Of a DNA stretch of 34,439 bases, positions 8,575 through 16,131 are shown piece after piece; the first letter of the stretch is position 1, and every line of letters begins with the position of its first letter. This DNA is from Candidatus Nanopelagicales bacterium. Lineage in GTDB: Bacteria > Actinomycetota > Actinomycetes > S36-B12 > UBA5976. The stretch lies in assembly GCA_018402365.1 (NCBI GenBank), contig JAGYJD010000015.1:1-34439 (forward strand), read 5' to 3'. The notes below the pieces were generated by a model, which saw nothing but the letters and a program-made list of their open reading frames with translations, searched no databases and was not told the DNA's origin. The translations under genes were made by a program, and so were the position numbers.

Positions 8575-9561
8575 TTAATCTACACAAACTTTTCTAATAG
8601 TGTGCTCTATTAAGAATCTTTTTTGCGAAGCATCCAGATAAACCCCGTCAACTCCAGCTTTAAGAGACGCATCCACTTTTGCCAGCTCCATGGTGGCATC
8701 CGCAAGTTTTTTTGGACTCCAATTTCTTAAATATCCCCGTAAAAATTTGATTCGAAAAGGATTGATTGCTATCTCCTTGGCAATATCAGCATCGCTCATT
8801 CCTTTAGGTGCACCAGCAATTCTCACTAGATATCTAATATTTGATGAAATTGAATTTACAATGGCAATTGCTGAAGTAGGTTCTTGTTCGAGTGAGGCGT
8901 AAAGTAAGTTCAAAGCTTTTGAGGCTTTTTTATTCAAGATTGCATCTGCAATTTCATAACTTCTTATTTCAGCAATACCTTGGTAGTACTGCATAATATC
9001 GATTTCACTAATAGGGTCACTTAAAACATCATTCGTTAATTGGGAAACAGCCGCCGCTAGTTCTCGCAAATCCTCTCCTACCGCAGCTTTTAGTAGGGCA
9101 ACGGCTTCTACTGTAATTTTTCTTTTTTTATTTCTAAACTCATTTTTAATCCAGGCTTCATATTCTTCACTTTTTTTGAACTTCTCTGCTTTTATTTCTT
9201 TGACTTTTGCGGTGCGCAATGATTTAAGAATTCCCATACCGCCTGAGCCACCACGATGGATCAAAATTAAAAAATAATTCTCTAGTAAGTTCAGATCTGT
9301 ATTCTTTAAATAATTTACAAAATTAGGATTTATTTTTTCTTCGGCTACGTTTAGGTTATCTAAGATGATAAGACTCATGCCACCAAATAAACTGGGTGAG
9401 CTAGCTTCCAAAAACCTAGACCAAGCATCCTCGTCATTAACTGCAAAATAGTGCTTTTCAATATCCGGGTAACTCTTTTTCAGTGATTGAAAGCTTGAGT
9501 TGATTTCTCTATCTACTACCAACTCTTCTGCTCCAGAAATCAATAGGGTGCTACCGCTCAA
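8575..9561 (-). CDS. holA: DNA polymerase III subunit delta (HolA)
   Basis: This 328-residue protein shows the clamp-loader delta pattern. It begins LLISGAEELVVDREI (degenerate P-loop region). A LIILDNL strand is near residues 64-70, and the KSEEYEAWIKNEFRNK segment and LRELAAAVSQLTN are near the middle. The collar domain ends with LRNWSPKKLADATMELAKVDASLKAG. Delta opens the beta clamp during clamp loading. The start overlaps the 3' end of the comEC pseudogene by 11 bases, a coupling arrangement that persists although comEC is broken. The other boundary abuts rpsT tail to tail. Confidence 0.88.
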   Translation of the reverse strand: MSGSTLLISGAEELVVDREINSSFQSLKKSYPDIEKHYFAVNDEDAWSRFLEASSPSLFGGMSLIILDNLNVAEEKINPNFVNYLKNTDLNLLENYFLILIHRGGSGGMGILKSLRTAKVKEIKAEKFKKSEEYEAWIKNEFRNKKRKITVEAVALLKAAVGEDLRELAAAVSQLTNDVLSDPISEIDIMQYYQGIAEIRSYEIADAILNKKASKALNLLYASLEQEPTSAIAIVNSISSNIRYLVRIAGAPKGMSDADIAKEIAINPFRIKFLRGYLRNWSPKKLADATMELAKVDASLKAGVDGVYLDASQKRFLIEHTIRKVCVD

Positions 9562-10967
9562 TACCTTGTCTCTCTCGTAGGTTCTTTATCTTATTGTGAC
9601 GTTTTGTTTTGTAGAGAACTCCTATTGCTATGGCTGAAATTACTACAAAAAAGATTAGTGGAGAAAAAGTGACTTGAGCAAATGGCACCTTGGCAAAAGT
9701 TTCAGCAACCCACTCGATCCAGATCGCTGCGGGTAAGGCTAGATAGATAAAGAAGCTGGCAAGTGGCGCATAAACGGTAGCAAAAATTAATGTCAAGAAT
9801 CCAAATACCGTAACCCAAGCGACCGTCGGCATTGCCAAAGTATTAGCGAGTAATGAAATTAGTGAGATTTCGCCAACCATAAAACCAAGAATTGGATAGG
9901 TCACTAGCTGGGCGCTGAAAGTTAAAGTAATTAGAAATACAAAAAGTTTAGGAGTTCTTGGCAAATGTGAAACCCAAATTTTTTGAAATTGAGGCGCTAA
10001 AAGGATTAATCCAGCCGTAGCAGCTACCGAGAGAATAAATGCCCAATTAATCGATAAAAAAGGATCGATTAACAACAGAAACAATATTGAAAAATTTAGT
10101 GCACCAAAACCAATCCCCGTCCCTAAAGTGGTAGAGCTCATATTCCAATTAGGGCCCATGACAGTAGCCCATCGCAATTTGGCCTAAATCTGACCAAAAT
10201 TAAAATAATAAGAAATAACGCCAAAAGAAATTGATTTTCTGAACCCTACTTCACTGAGAAAAACTAAATAAAATTGCCAATAAAAATTGCAGTATCTCTC
10301 CACTGATCACACAAATGAGTGAACCCACATTTTCTGCATTGCTTCTGTGAATTCATCACTTTTGTAGCCTGTGTCCTCAGGACGAAATAAGAATGGACTC
10401 CAAGGCCAGAATAATTGTTAGAAATCTAGCTTTAGTAAGTTTAAAAAATATTGATATACCCATAAAATTTATTTCGCTGTTGCTAACCTGATACCCTGAA
10501 ACCCGCATTGAATGCCTGATCGTATCGATATGAATTGTAGATTTTGGCCTAACCTGTACCTCCTTTGCGCCATTCGATGCTCTGTCGGCTCAAAAATACC
10601 AGTACTACTGGAATCTCAACTTGCCAAGAGTTTTTTGATGTAGCGATGGTCTTAGTTTTAGCAACAACTTCCCATTTATCTTGTTTAGTAAAAGGGTTTT
10701 TACTGGTGCGTAATTTTAAATCACTTTTTAATTCACCAATTAAGTTGATTTCCGATTTTTCTTGAATCAGTGCTTGAACGTTTTGATTATCTAGAGAGTC
10801 AAATCTTGAAAATATGAGTAAAGTAGAAGAAATAATTAATATTATTATAATTATTATTTCAACTCTCAAATATTTATATTTTATTGCAAAAAAAAACATA
10901 GTGTACAGGCAAATAAAGCTAGCCAATAAATTTCAAATTTCGTGATGGCAATCAAGTTAATCCACAC
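9551..10967 (-). pseudogene. comEC: comEC pseudogene (DNA-uptake channel), multiply frameshifted
   Basis: The locus between comEA and holA is where comEC lies in Actinobacteria, and its pieces are readable in different frames. A GTG at 10967 opens an N-terminal membrane segment (reads ITKFEIYWLALFACTL). That frame breaks at a run of nine A on the plus strand (10888-10896). The next frame continues the N-terminal domain to TAG at 10549. The middle holds PEDTGYKSDEFTEAMQK (10331-10381), GFTHL one base out of frame (10312-10326), an ISG in another frame, and LALFLIILILVRFRPN (10177-10224). The last part is an open 208-codon frame (9551-10177) starting LRWATVMG with several membrane helices, matching the end of the Competence domain. 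GFTHL-x-ISG and LRWATVMG match the family pattern GLTHLxAVSG and LRAAVMG. At least four disruptions plus missing sequence make function unlikely. A metallo-beta-lactamase tail is absent. Confidence 0.85.
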
Positions 10968-11002
10968 TATTGAGGCAGGCAATAGAAGTCTTAAGTCAAA
11001 AA

Positions 11003-11710
11003 TTAGATGCATACGCGCTGCTCTATTTCACTGAATTTTGCATCTCCGATTCCCTTGATTTTTTTCAAGTCTGCGATACTTTTGTAACCGCCATTAGCCT
11101 CTCGCCAGTCAATAATTTTTTGTCCCATCACTGGCCCTATGCCCGGAAGAGTTTCTAAAGTGCTTAAATTTGCATTATTGAGATTGATACAACTTGTGGC
11201 TTCCTTTGTTTGCGAACTGCGAATAGCACTAGTTGATGTTTTTAAATTAGATTCTTTTCCTATAAATATCTGATCTCCGTCATTGAGAATTTGGGCCAAG
11301 TTCAAAGTTAGAGTACGTTCTACATTTTGACCCCCAGCAGCTTCAATTGCTTGAAAAGTTCGAGCCCCAAGGGGAAGTGCATAAACTCCTGGATTTACTA
11401 CCTCCCCGTAGATATGTATGTAAATCTCAGTTGGCTTGGATATTTCTTGTGGTTTTACTACAGCTTCTGAAACTGCTATCTCATTAATTTGTGTTAGCGG
11501 AACCTCTTTCCACCGGGCAGCTGACCACCAAATTCCGGCTAAAATTATGGCAGAGAGCAGAATTACCAATAGAGAAATCGTGGCTTTGGTATCTAACTTC
11601 CATAGATAAACTAATTTGTTTTTTTCGCTCACCTCAAGCGGCTCAAATTGCTCTCTAAGTTGATTCCAGCGCTTTTCTACTTCTTTAGGTAAAGTATTTT
11701 CAAAGTTCAT
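11003..11710 (-). CDS. comEA: ComEA-like competence DNA-binding protein
   Basis: This 235-residue protein has a cytoplasmic N-terminus, one membrane helix (about residues 43-64), an SLBB domain (about 95-150, beginning YIHIYGEVVNPGVY), and a C-terminal double helix-hairpin-helix (174-233) with LPGIGP at 188-193 and IKGIGD at 218-223. ComEA proteins hold incoming double-stranded DNA outside the membrane and pass it to ComEC. All domains are intact, but the downstream comEC is broken, so the normal partner is missing unless there is another copy elsewhere. The gene lies 65 bases downstream of leuS. It may have another DNA-binding or anchoring role, or may be early in decay. Confidence 0.9.
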   Translation of the reverse strand: MNFENTLPKEVEKRWNQLREQFEPLEVSEKNKLVYLWKLDTKATISLLVILLSAIILAGIWWSAARWKEVPLTQINEIAVSEAVVKPQEISKPTEIYIHIYGEVVNPGVYALPLGARTFQAIEAAGGQNVERTLTLNLAQILNDGDQIFIGKESNLKTSTSAIRSSQTKEATSCINLNNANLSTLETLPGIGPVMGQKIIDWREANGGYKSIADLKKIKGIGDAKFSEIEQRVCI

Positions 11711-11775
11711 CCAAATATGATGACATTTTTACTACTTTGGTGGGATAAATAAAATTTTTTGTGGATAACTATTAA

Positions 11776-14262
11776 CTACTCAACAACGATGTTGATAAGT
11801 TTTGGTGCTCGCACGATAACGGTCCCTATCTTTGAACCAGCTAATGTTTTTATAACATTTGCCTCCGATAGGGCAAGCTTTTTGAGTTCTTCCTCTGAAA
11901 TATCAGGTGAAACCGATAATTTTGCTCTGAGTTTTCCAGATACCTGTACCACGCAGATTACGCTCTCTTGCTTGAGTAATTCAGGATCAGCTTCGCGCCA
12001 TCCTGCTTTCGCCACTGTTGGCTCAAATCCCAAAAGTGACCACATCTCTTCAGCGGTATAGGGGGCCACTAAAGATAAAGCGATTGAGATGAACTCAACG
12101 GATTCTCTTACGGCCGGGTCAGCGGCTCCGCACCCAGAGTCAATTGCTTTTCTGGTTATATTCACAAGTTCCATAACCCGAGCAATCGCCACATTAAATC
12201 TAAAAACATCTATTAGGTCTGTTACTTCTTTAATAGTTTTGTGCACTGCTTGTCTTAGTGTTTTTTCGCCATTTGCAAAGCTCACATCGCTAGCAGATTG
12301 AACATCTTTCGCTAGTCTCAAAGCTCTAGCTAAAAACTTTTTGGCACCCGCTGGTGAAACATCAGCCCAATCAATATCATCTTCGGGTGGTCCGGCAAAA
12401 ACCATTGTCAAGCGAACTGCATCAACTCCATATTCTTCAATTTGTTCTCCTAGATCAACCATGTTTCCCTTTGATTTACTCATGGCTGAGCCATCCAAGA
12501 TAACTTGTCCTTGGTTTAACAACGAAGTGAAAGGTTCGTTAAAGTCAACTAAGCCCAAATCGTTTAATACTTTTGTAAAGAATCGGCTGTATAGTAAATG
12601 TAAAATTGCATGCTCGACTCCACCAACATATTGCGCTACCGGTAGCCATTTCTTAAGAGCTTCTGCATCAAATGCCTTATTGTGATTTTCGTTTGAGGGG
12701 TATCTTAAGTAATACCAAGATGAATCGACAAAAGTATCCATGGTGTCGGTGTCCCGCGTGGCGGGCTTTCCACACTTTGGACAAGTGGTTTTGATCCAAT
12801 CGGTTGCGGCCGCTAACGGTGAAGTTCCTTTTGGTGATAACTGATCGCCAACTAAATTTGGCAACAAGACAGGTAAAGATTCTTCTTCGACTGCTACTTC
12901 TTTGCAATCTTCACAATGGATAATCGGAATAGGAGCGCCCCAATACCTTTGACGCGACAAGAGCCAATCTCTCAATCGAAAATTTATTGCTCGTTTTCCA
13001 AGATTCTTCTCTTCTAAAATTTCAATAATTCTTTTTATGGCCTCGGTTTTATTTAATCCATCCAAGGGCCCAGAATTCGTTAGCAAGCCATCGCCTGCAG
13101 TAGCAATAAAGGTTTCAGCAGGATCAGCTTCATTTGTCTCTACAACTTTTACAACCTTTAGTTTAAATTCCTTCGCAAAATCAAGATCTCGTTGATCATG
13201 TGCGGGTACACCCATAACTGCACCTGTGCCATATTCAGACAAGACATAGTCGGCTGCCCACACTGGAAGTCTCTCCTGATTGACTGGATTGACTGCATAG
13301 GTACCAAGAAAAACCCCTGTTTTCTTGCGATCAGATGCAAGTCTTTCAATTTCAGAAGTTTTTTTAACTTCTTCTAGATACTTTTCAAATTCTGATTTTT
13401 GCTGACCGCTTACTAGTTTTTTTGCGAGTGGAGAATCCGGCGCAACAACAAAAAAGGTGGCCCCAAATAAAGTGTCTGGTCTGGTCGTAAACACAGTTAC
13501 TGGCTCATTGGCGCCTTCAATTTCAAAGTCAACATAGGCACCTTCAGATTTTCCGATCCAGTTTTGCTGCATAGTAAGCACACGCTCTGGCCATTTACCT
13601 TTTAGTTGCTCCATATCGTCCAGCAAACGTTGCGCATAATCAGTTATCTTGAAGTACCACTGGGTGAGTTCCCGCTTTGTAACAGCAGCACTACAGCGCT
13701 CACACTCCCCTGCAACTACTTGCTCATTCGCCAAGACCGTCTGACAAGAAGGGCACCAATTAACACTGCTGGCCTTGCGATAGGCAAGTCCTTTTTTGAA
13801 GAATTGTAAAAAAAGCCACTGCGTCCATCGGTAATACTCTGGATCTGAAGTATGAAGTCTTTTGCTCCAATCAAAAGAAATACCGTAACGCTTAAATGAG
13901 TTAGCTTGAGTTTCTATATTTTGATAAGTCCAAGTTGCGGGATTTTCACCGCGCTTGATTGCAGCATTTTCAGCGGGCAGGCCAAATGAATCCCAACCAA
14001 TTGGGTGCAACACATTCCAGCCTTTTTGAAACCAATAACGAGCCACTACATCGCCAATTGCAAAAGCTTCTGCGTGTCCCATATGCAAATCCCCAGACGG
14101 ATAAGGGAACATGTCTAAAACATAAATTCGTGGACGTTGATCTGCTGGATCGTCAGACGCTTGAAAGGGATTTAATTTTTCCCATACTGGCAACCATTTA
14201 GATTGAATTTCATCCACATTGAAAGAATGACGGCCTTCAAGTTCTTCAGAATTAATACTCAC
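11776..14262 (-). CDS. leuS: Leucine-tRNA ligase (LeuRS)
   Basis: This 828-residue class I synthetase has the HIGH-type motif HMGH at residues 60-63 (in [15 protein letters not shown]) and MSKSK in [13 protein letters not shown]. Between them lies the CP1 editing domain, with the [16 protein letters not shown] and [15 protein letters not shown] signatures of leucine editing. Two zinc-type cysteine pairs are visible (CPSCQTV with CERC, and CEDC with CPKC). This is the bacterial LeuRS layout. The start is GTG at 14262. A TAAATT box ends seven bases upstream, next to the 3' end of tRNA-Ala, which suggests a leaderless transcript as one option. Confidence 0.96.
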   Translation of the reverse strand: MSINSEELEGRHSFNVDEIQSKWLPVWEKLNPFQASDDPADQRPRIYVLDMFPYPSGDLHMGHAEAFAIGDVVARYWFQKGWNVLHPIGWDSFGLPAENAAIKRGENPATWTYQNIETQANSFKRYGISFDWSKRLHTSDPEYYRWTQWLFLQFFKKGLAYRKASSVNWCPSCQTVLANEQVVAGECERCSAAVTKRELTQWYFKITDYAQRLLDDMEQLKGKWPERVLTMQQNWIGKSEGAYVDFEIEGANEPVTVFTTRPDTLFGATFFVVAPDSPLAKKLVSGQQKSEFEKYLEEVKKTSEIERLASDRKKTGVFLGTYAVNPVNQERLPVWAADYVLSEYGTGAVMGVPAHDQRDLDFAKEFKLKVVKVVETNEADPAETFIATAGDGLLTNSGPLDGLNKTEAIKRIIEILEEKNLGKRAINFRLRDWLLSRQRYWGAPIPIIHCEDCKEVAVEEESLPVLLPNLVGDQLSPKGTSPLAAATDWIKTTCPKCGKPATRDTDTMDTFVDSSWYYLRYPSNENHNKAFDAEALKKWLPVAQYVGGVEHAILHLLYSRFFTKVLNDLGLVDFNEPFTSLLNQGQVILDGSAMSKSKGNMVDLGEQIEEYGVDAVRLTMVFAGPPEDDIDWADVSPAGAKKFLARALRLAKDVQSASDVSFANGEKTLRQAVHKTIKEVTDLIDVFRFNVAIARVMELVNITRKAIDSGCGAADPAVRESVEFISIALSLVAPYTAEEMWSLLGFEPTVAKAGWREADPELLKQESVICVVQVSGKLRAKLSVSPDISEEELKKLALSEANVIKTLAGSKIGTVIVRAPKLINIVVE

Positions 14263-14269
14263 CTGCAGT

Positions 14270-14275
14270 AATTTA
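14270..14275 (-). promoter_or_regulatory. Candidate leuS -10 box (possible leaderless start)
   Basis: Read on the minus strand, TAAATT lies three bases after the tRNA-Ala 3' end and seven bases before the leuS GTG. That spacing puts the transcription start at or near the GTG. I see no good Shine-Dalgarno sequence at leuS, which agrees with a leaderless message. A single six-base match is weak evidence. Confidence 0.3.
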
Positions 14276-14278
14276 GTG

Positions 14279-14351
14279 TGGAGCTAAGGGGACTTGAACC
14301 CCTGACCCCTTGCATGCCATGCAAGTGCTCTACCAACTGAGCTATAGCCCC
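14279..14351 (-). tRNA. tRNA-Ala (anticodon GGC)
   Basis: This is a complete 73-base cloverleaf. The acceptor GGGGCTA pairs with TAGCTCC and includes the G3-U70 pair that identifies alanine tRNAs. The D arm is GCTC/GAGC. The anticodon stem CTTGC/GCAAG carries the loop ATGGCAT, giving anticodon GGC with the A32-U38 pair usual for this isoacceptor. The T arm is AGGGG-TTCAAGT-CCCCT. The discriminator is A. CCA is not encoded, because the next bases are CAC. It lies 16 bases upstream of leuS on the same strand. Confidence 0.97.
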
Positions 14352-14381
14352 GATTTTTAAATCTGCAACACTCTACTGAAA

Positions 14382-15029
14382 CTAGCGATCATCACTTAAG
14401 GGCGGTAGTGGTAACGATCCAGAGTTGTATTCCACTAAACGCCACTTTGAATCCAAGCCTGGAATTTCTTGCAGGACCACCCATGAGCAATTAGACAAGA
14501 TGCCTAAGTTACCCCAAAGATTTTTAGGCAGTTCTAACAACTGGGCGACCGCAGCTCTCGCCGCACCTCCGTGAGTTGCCACAACAATTGTTTCTCCATC
14601 ATTAATTTTTGGTAAGTGGCGATGAATACCTCTAACCATGCGTGAGGCAACTTCAATACGAGTTTCGCCAGTATCACCAGGTCGAATTTCTGTTCCTGCC
14701 GACCAGCGATGATAAGTATCACCATATTTTTCTAGCAACTGGGAGTAAGTGAGGCCCTCCCATTCTCCGTGTGCTGTTTCGCGAAAGTCTTGGTCCAACT
14801 CAATCTCTAAATTGGTTAGGCGAGCTAACTCCTCTGCCGTCTTATGTGCACGCTGCAGATCTGATGAAACTAATCTGTGTGGTCCTAAATGCTGTAACAG
14901 TTGGGCGGCCCGTTGCGCTTGCGCGATCCCGATTTCATCTAAAGGGACATCGGTTTGACCTTGAAATCTTTGCTCTTTGTTCCACTGGGTGCGGCCATGA
15001 CGCCAAAGAATTAAGTTGCGCTCAGCCAT
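14382..15029 (-). CDS. Histidine phosphatase, probable glucosyl-3-phosphoglycerate phosphatase (GpgP-like)
   Basis: This 215-residue phosphoglycerate-mutase-like phosphatase has the catalytic RHG at residues 10-12 (H11 is phosphorylated), R60 in SSDLQRAHKTAEE, E84 in FRETAHGEWEG and the second catalytic H153 in VVATHGG. Its start overlaps the rsfS stop by eight bases. In Mycobacterium tuberculosis the gene in the same position, after nadD and rsfS, is GpgP (Rv2419c), which dephosphorylates glucosyl-3-phosphoglycerate. That synteny is the reason for the specific suggestion. Sequence alone supports only a broad-specificity histidine phosphatase, and gpgS would be needed elsewhere in the genome. 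Confidence 0.75.
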   Translation of the reverse strand: MAERNLILWRHGRTQWNKEQRFQGQTDVPLDEIGIAQAQRAAQLLQHLGPHRLVSSDLQRAHKTAEELARLTNLEIELDQDFRETAHGEWEGLTYSQLLEKYGDTYHRWSAGTEIRPGDTGETRIEVASRMVRGIHRHLPKINDGETIVVATHGGAARAAVAQLLELPKNLWGNLGILSNCSWVVLQEIPGLDSKWRLVEYNSGSLPLPPLSDDR

Positions 15030-15378
15030 GAAAGGCCTCTATTGGACAATCATTCCATAGTCTTTCTAAGGCATAAACTTCACGATTCTCAGCTAACTGA
15101 ACATGAACAATAATTTCTGAGAAGTCTAACAAGATCCATTGACTTTCTTTTGTTCCCTCTTTTCGAAGGCTCTTCACTTTTACCTTCAAAAGCTCATTTT
15201 CTATTTCTTCTACAATTGCGGCAACTTGCCTTGGATTTGCTCCCGAGGCAATAACAAAAATATCGCTCAGTGAAAATTTCTCGCTCACATCAATTATCAG
15301 AACATCTGTCGCTAATTTTTCTAGCGATGCTTTAGCAGCAATTTGAGCTAACTCTCTAGCGCGTTTAGACGCGGCCAC
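15022..15378 (-). CDS. rsfS: Ribosomal silencing factor RsfS
   Basis: This 118-residue protein of the RsfS/Iojap family has the conserved LSDIFVIASGANPRQV, the WILLDFSEIIVHV strand pair and the end ALERLWND. RsfS binds uL14 on the 50S subunit and blocks subunit joining when nutrients are scarce. The start is GTG at 15378 with an AGG-rich stretch just upstream. It follows nadD by 45 bases and overlaps the phosphatase gene, so the three are probably one transcript, as in other Actinobacteria. Confidence 0.93.
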   Translation of the reverse strand: MAASKRARELAQIAAKASLEKLATDVLIIDVSEKFSLSDIFVIASGANPRQVAAIVEEIENELLKVKVKSLRKEGTKESQWILLDFSEIIVHVQLAENREVYALERLWNDCPIEAFHG

Positions 15379-15423
15379 CCTACCTGCACTTTCATAAGAA
15401 GACTTTAATTATCTCACACCTAT

Positions 15424-16002
15424 TCATTTGTACAATTTTTGGTCAAAAATGTATTGACTGACCGCCGCTGGAACCAGATCTGAGACAGAAAGACCTTTAA
15501 ATACGGCTTCACGAATTTCGCTTGAAGAAATATTAGTCAGCGGCATTCTTAAAAATTCAAAGTCGTATGACAGCATTGGTATCTCATCAGACTCTCTTGC
15601 CACTACCAGGATTTTAGTTTTTAATTTTAAATCCGAGGCTCTATGCCAAGTATCTAAAGTTTCAGCAGTATCTTTACCTAAAAGTAAAAAGATTTCTTGG
15701 TTTGGATCTTGTTGTAATAGTTCTTCAACTGTGTCGATCGTATAAGTCGTTTTTGACCTCTCGATTTCGATGCTAGAAACAACAAAATTGCTATTACTGG
15801 TGGTAGCTAACTCCAGCATTTCTTTTCTTTGTCTTCCACTTGCCACAGGTGGCAACTTCTGCCAAGGTTTACCAACCGGAATAAAAATAATCTGATCGAC
15901 CATTGAATTATTTAAAACAAAGTTGGCAACCGCTAAGTGACCATTGTGAACCGGGTCAAAACTACCGCCGTAAAGGCCAATTCTTTTAACGGTCAGCGTC
16001 AA
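15424..16002 (-). CDS. nadD: Nicotinate-nucleotide adenylyltransferase (NadD)
   Basis: This 192-residue nucleotidyltransferase has GSFDPVHNGH at residues 13-22 (the (T/H)xGH nucleotide-binding motif is NGH here) and the second motif ISSSEIR at 158-164. NadD makes nicotinate adenine dinucleotide from nicotinate mononucleotide and ATP in NAD synthesis. The start is TTG at 16002, which lies inside the upstream 43-residue membrane-protein gene (17-base overlap). No other start codon leaves the GGSFDP motif intact with a normal N-terminus. Coupled translation with that small gene is likely. Confidence 0.94.
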   Translation of the reverse strand: MTLTVKRIGLYGGSFDPVHNGHLAVANFVLNNSMVDQIIFIPVGKPWQKLPPVASGRQRKEMLELATTSNSNFVVSSIEIERSKTTYTIDTVEELLQQDPNQEIFLLLGKDTAETLDTWHRASDLKLKTKILVVARESDEIPMLSYDFEFLRMPLTNISSSEIREAVFKGLSVSDLVPAAVSQYIFDQKLYK

Positions 16003-16117
16003 ATCTAGTCACTAGTACCAATAAAAGAGTCAAAACCGCGAAGACCCCCACCCCAACCAGTATTGGTGACAGGGCGGCTTCAGAGCGTTCAGCTACCTCC
16101 GCTGCGAATAAATTCAC
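15986..16117 (-). CDS. Small single-span membrane protein, 43 residues, unknown function
   Basis: A GTG at 16117 preceded by AAGGAAGG (spacing about five bases) opens a 43-codon frame ending in TAA at 15986. The product has a charged N-terminus (MNLFAAEVAERSEAA), one hydrophobic helix at about residues 17-37, and a positive end TRFDADR, so the N-out/C-in orientation is plausible. It lies between proA (14 bases away) and nadD, overlapping the nadD start by 17 bases. Tiny membrane proteins of this general form occur near nadD in other Actinobacteria as far as I recall, which supports a real gene. I cannot assign a function. The strong ribosome-binding site and good fit to the gap are the main evidence. 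Confidence 0.72.
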   Translation of the reverse strand: MNLFAAEVAERSEAALSPILVGVGVFAVLTLLLVLVTRFDADR

Positions 16118-16131
16118 GTGCCTTCCTTTCT

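Noticed and set aside
9551-10177. The 208-codon frame as a functional stand-alone membrane protein.
   Set aside because: It starts in the middle of the ComEC Competence domain with a TTG that is only the first start-like codon after a stop, so it is better described as the surviving end of a broken gene. Expression data could overturn this.
10178-10552. TTTGGCCTAA occurs at both ends of the gap in comEC, suggesting an insertion or cassette with flanking repeats.
   Set aside because: The bases between the copies still encode out-of-register ComEC motifs (GFTHL, ISG, LVRFRPN), so the gap is decayed comEC rather than foreign DNA. A 10-base repeat in AT-rich sequence can arise by chance, although it could mark a slippage event.
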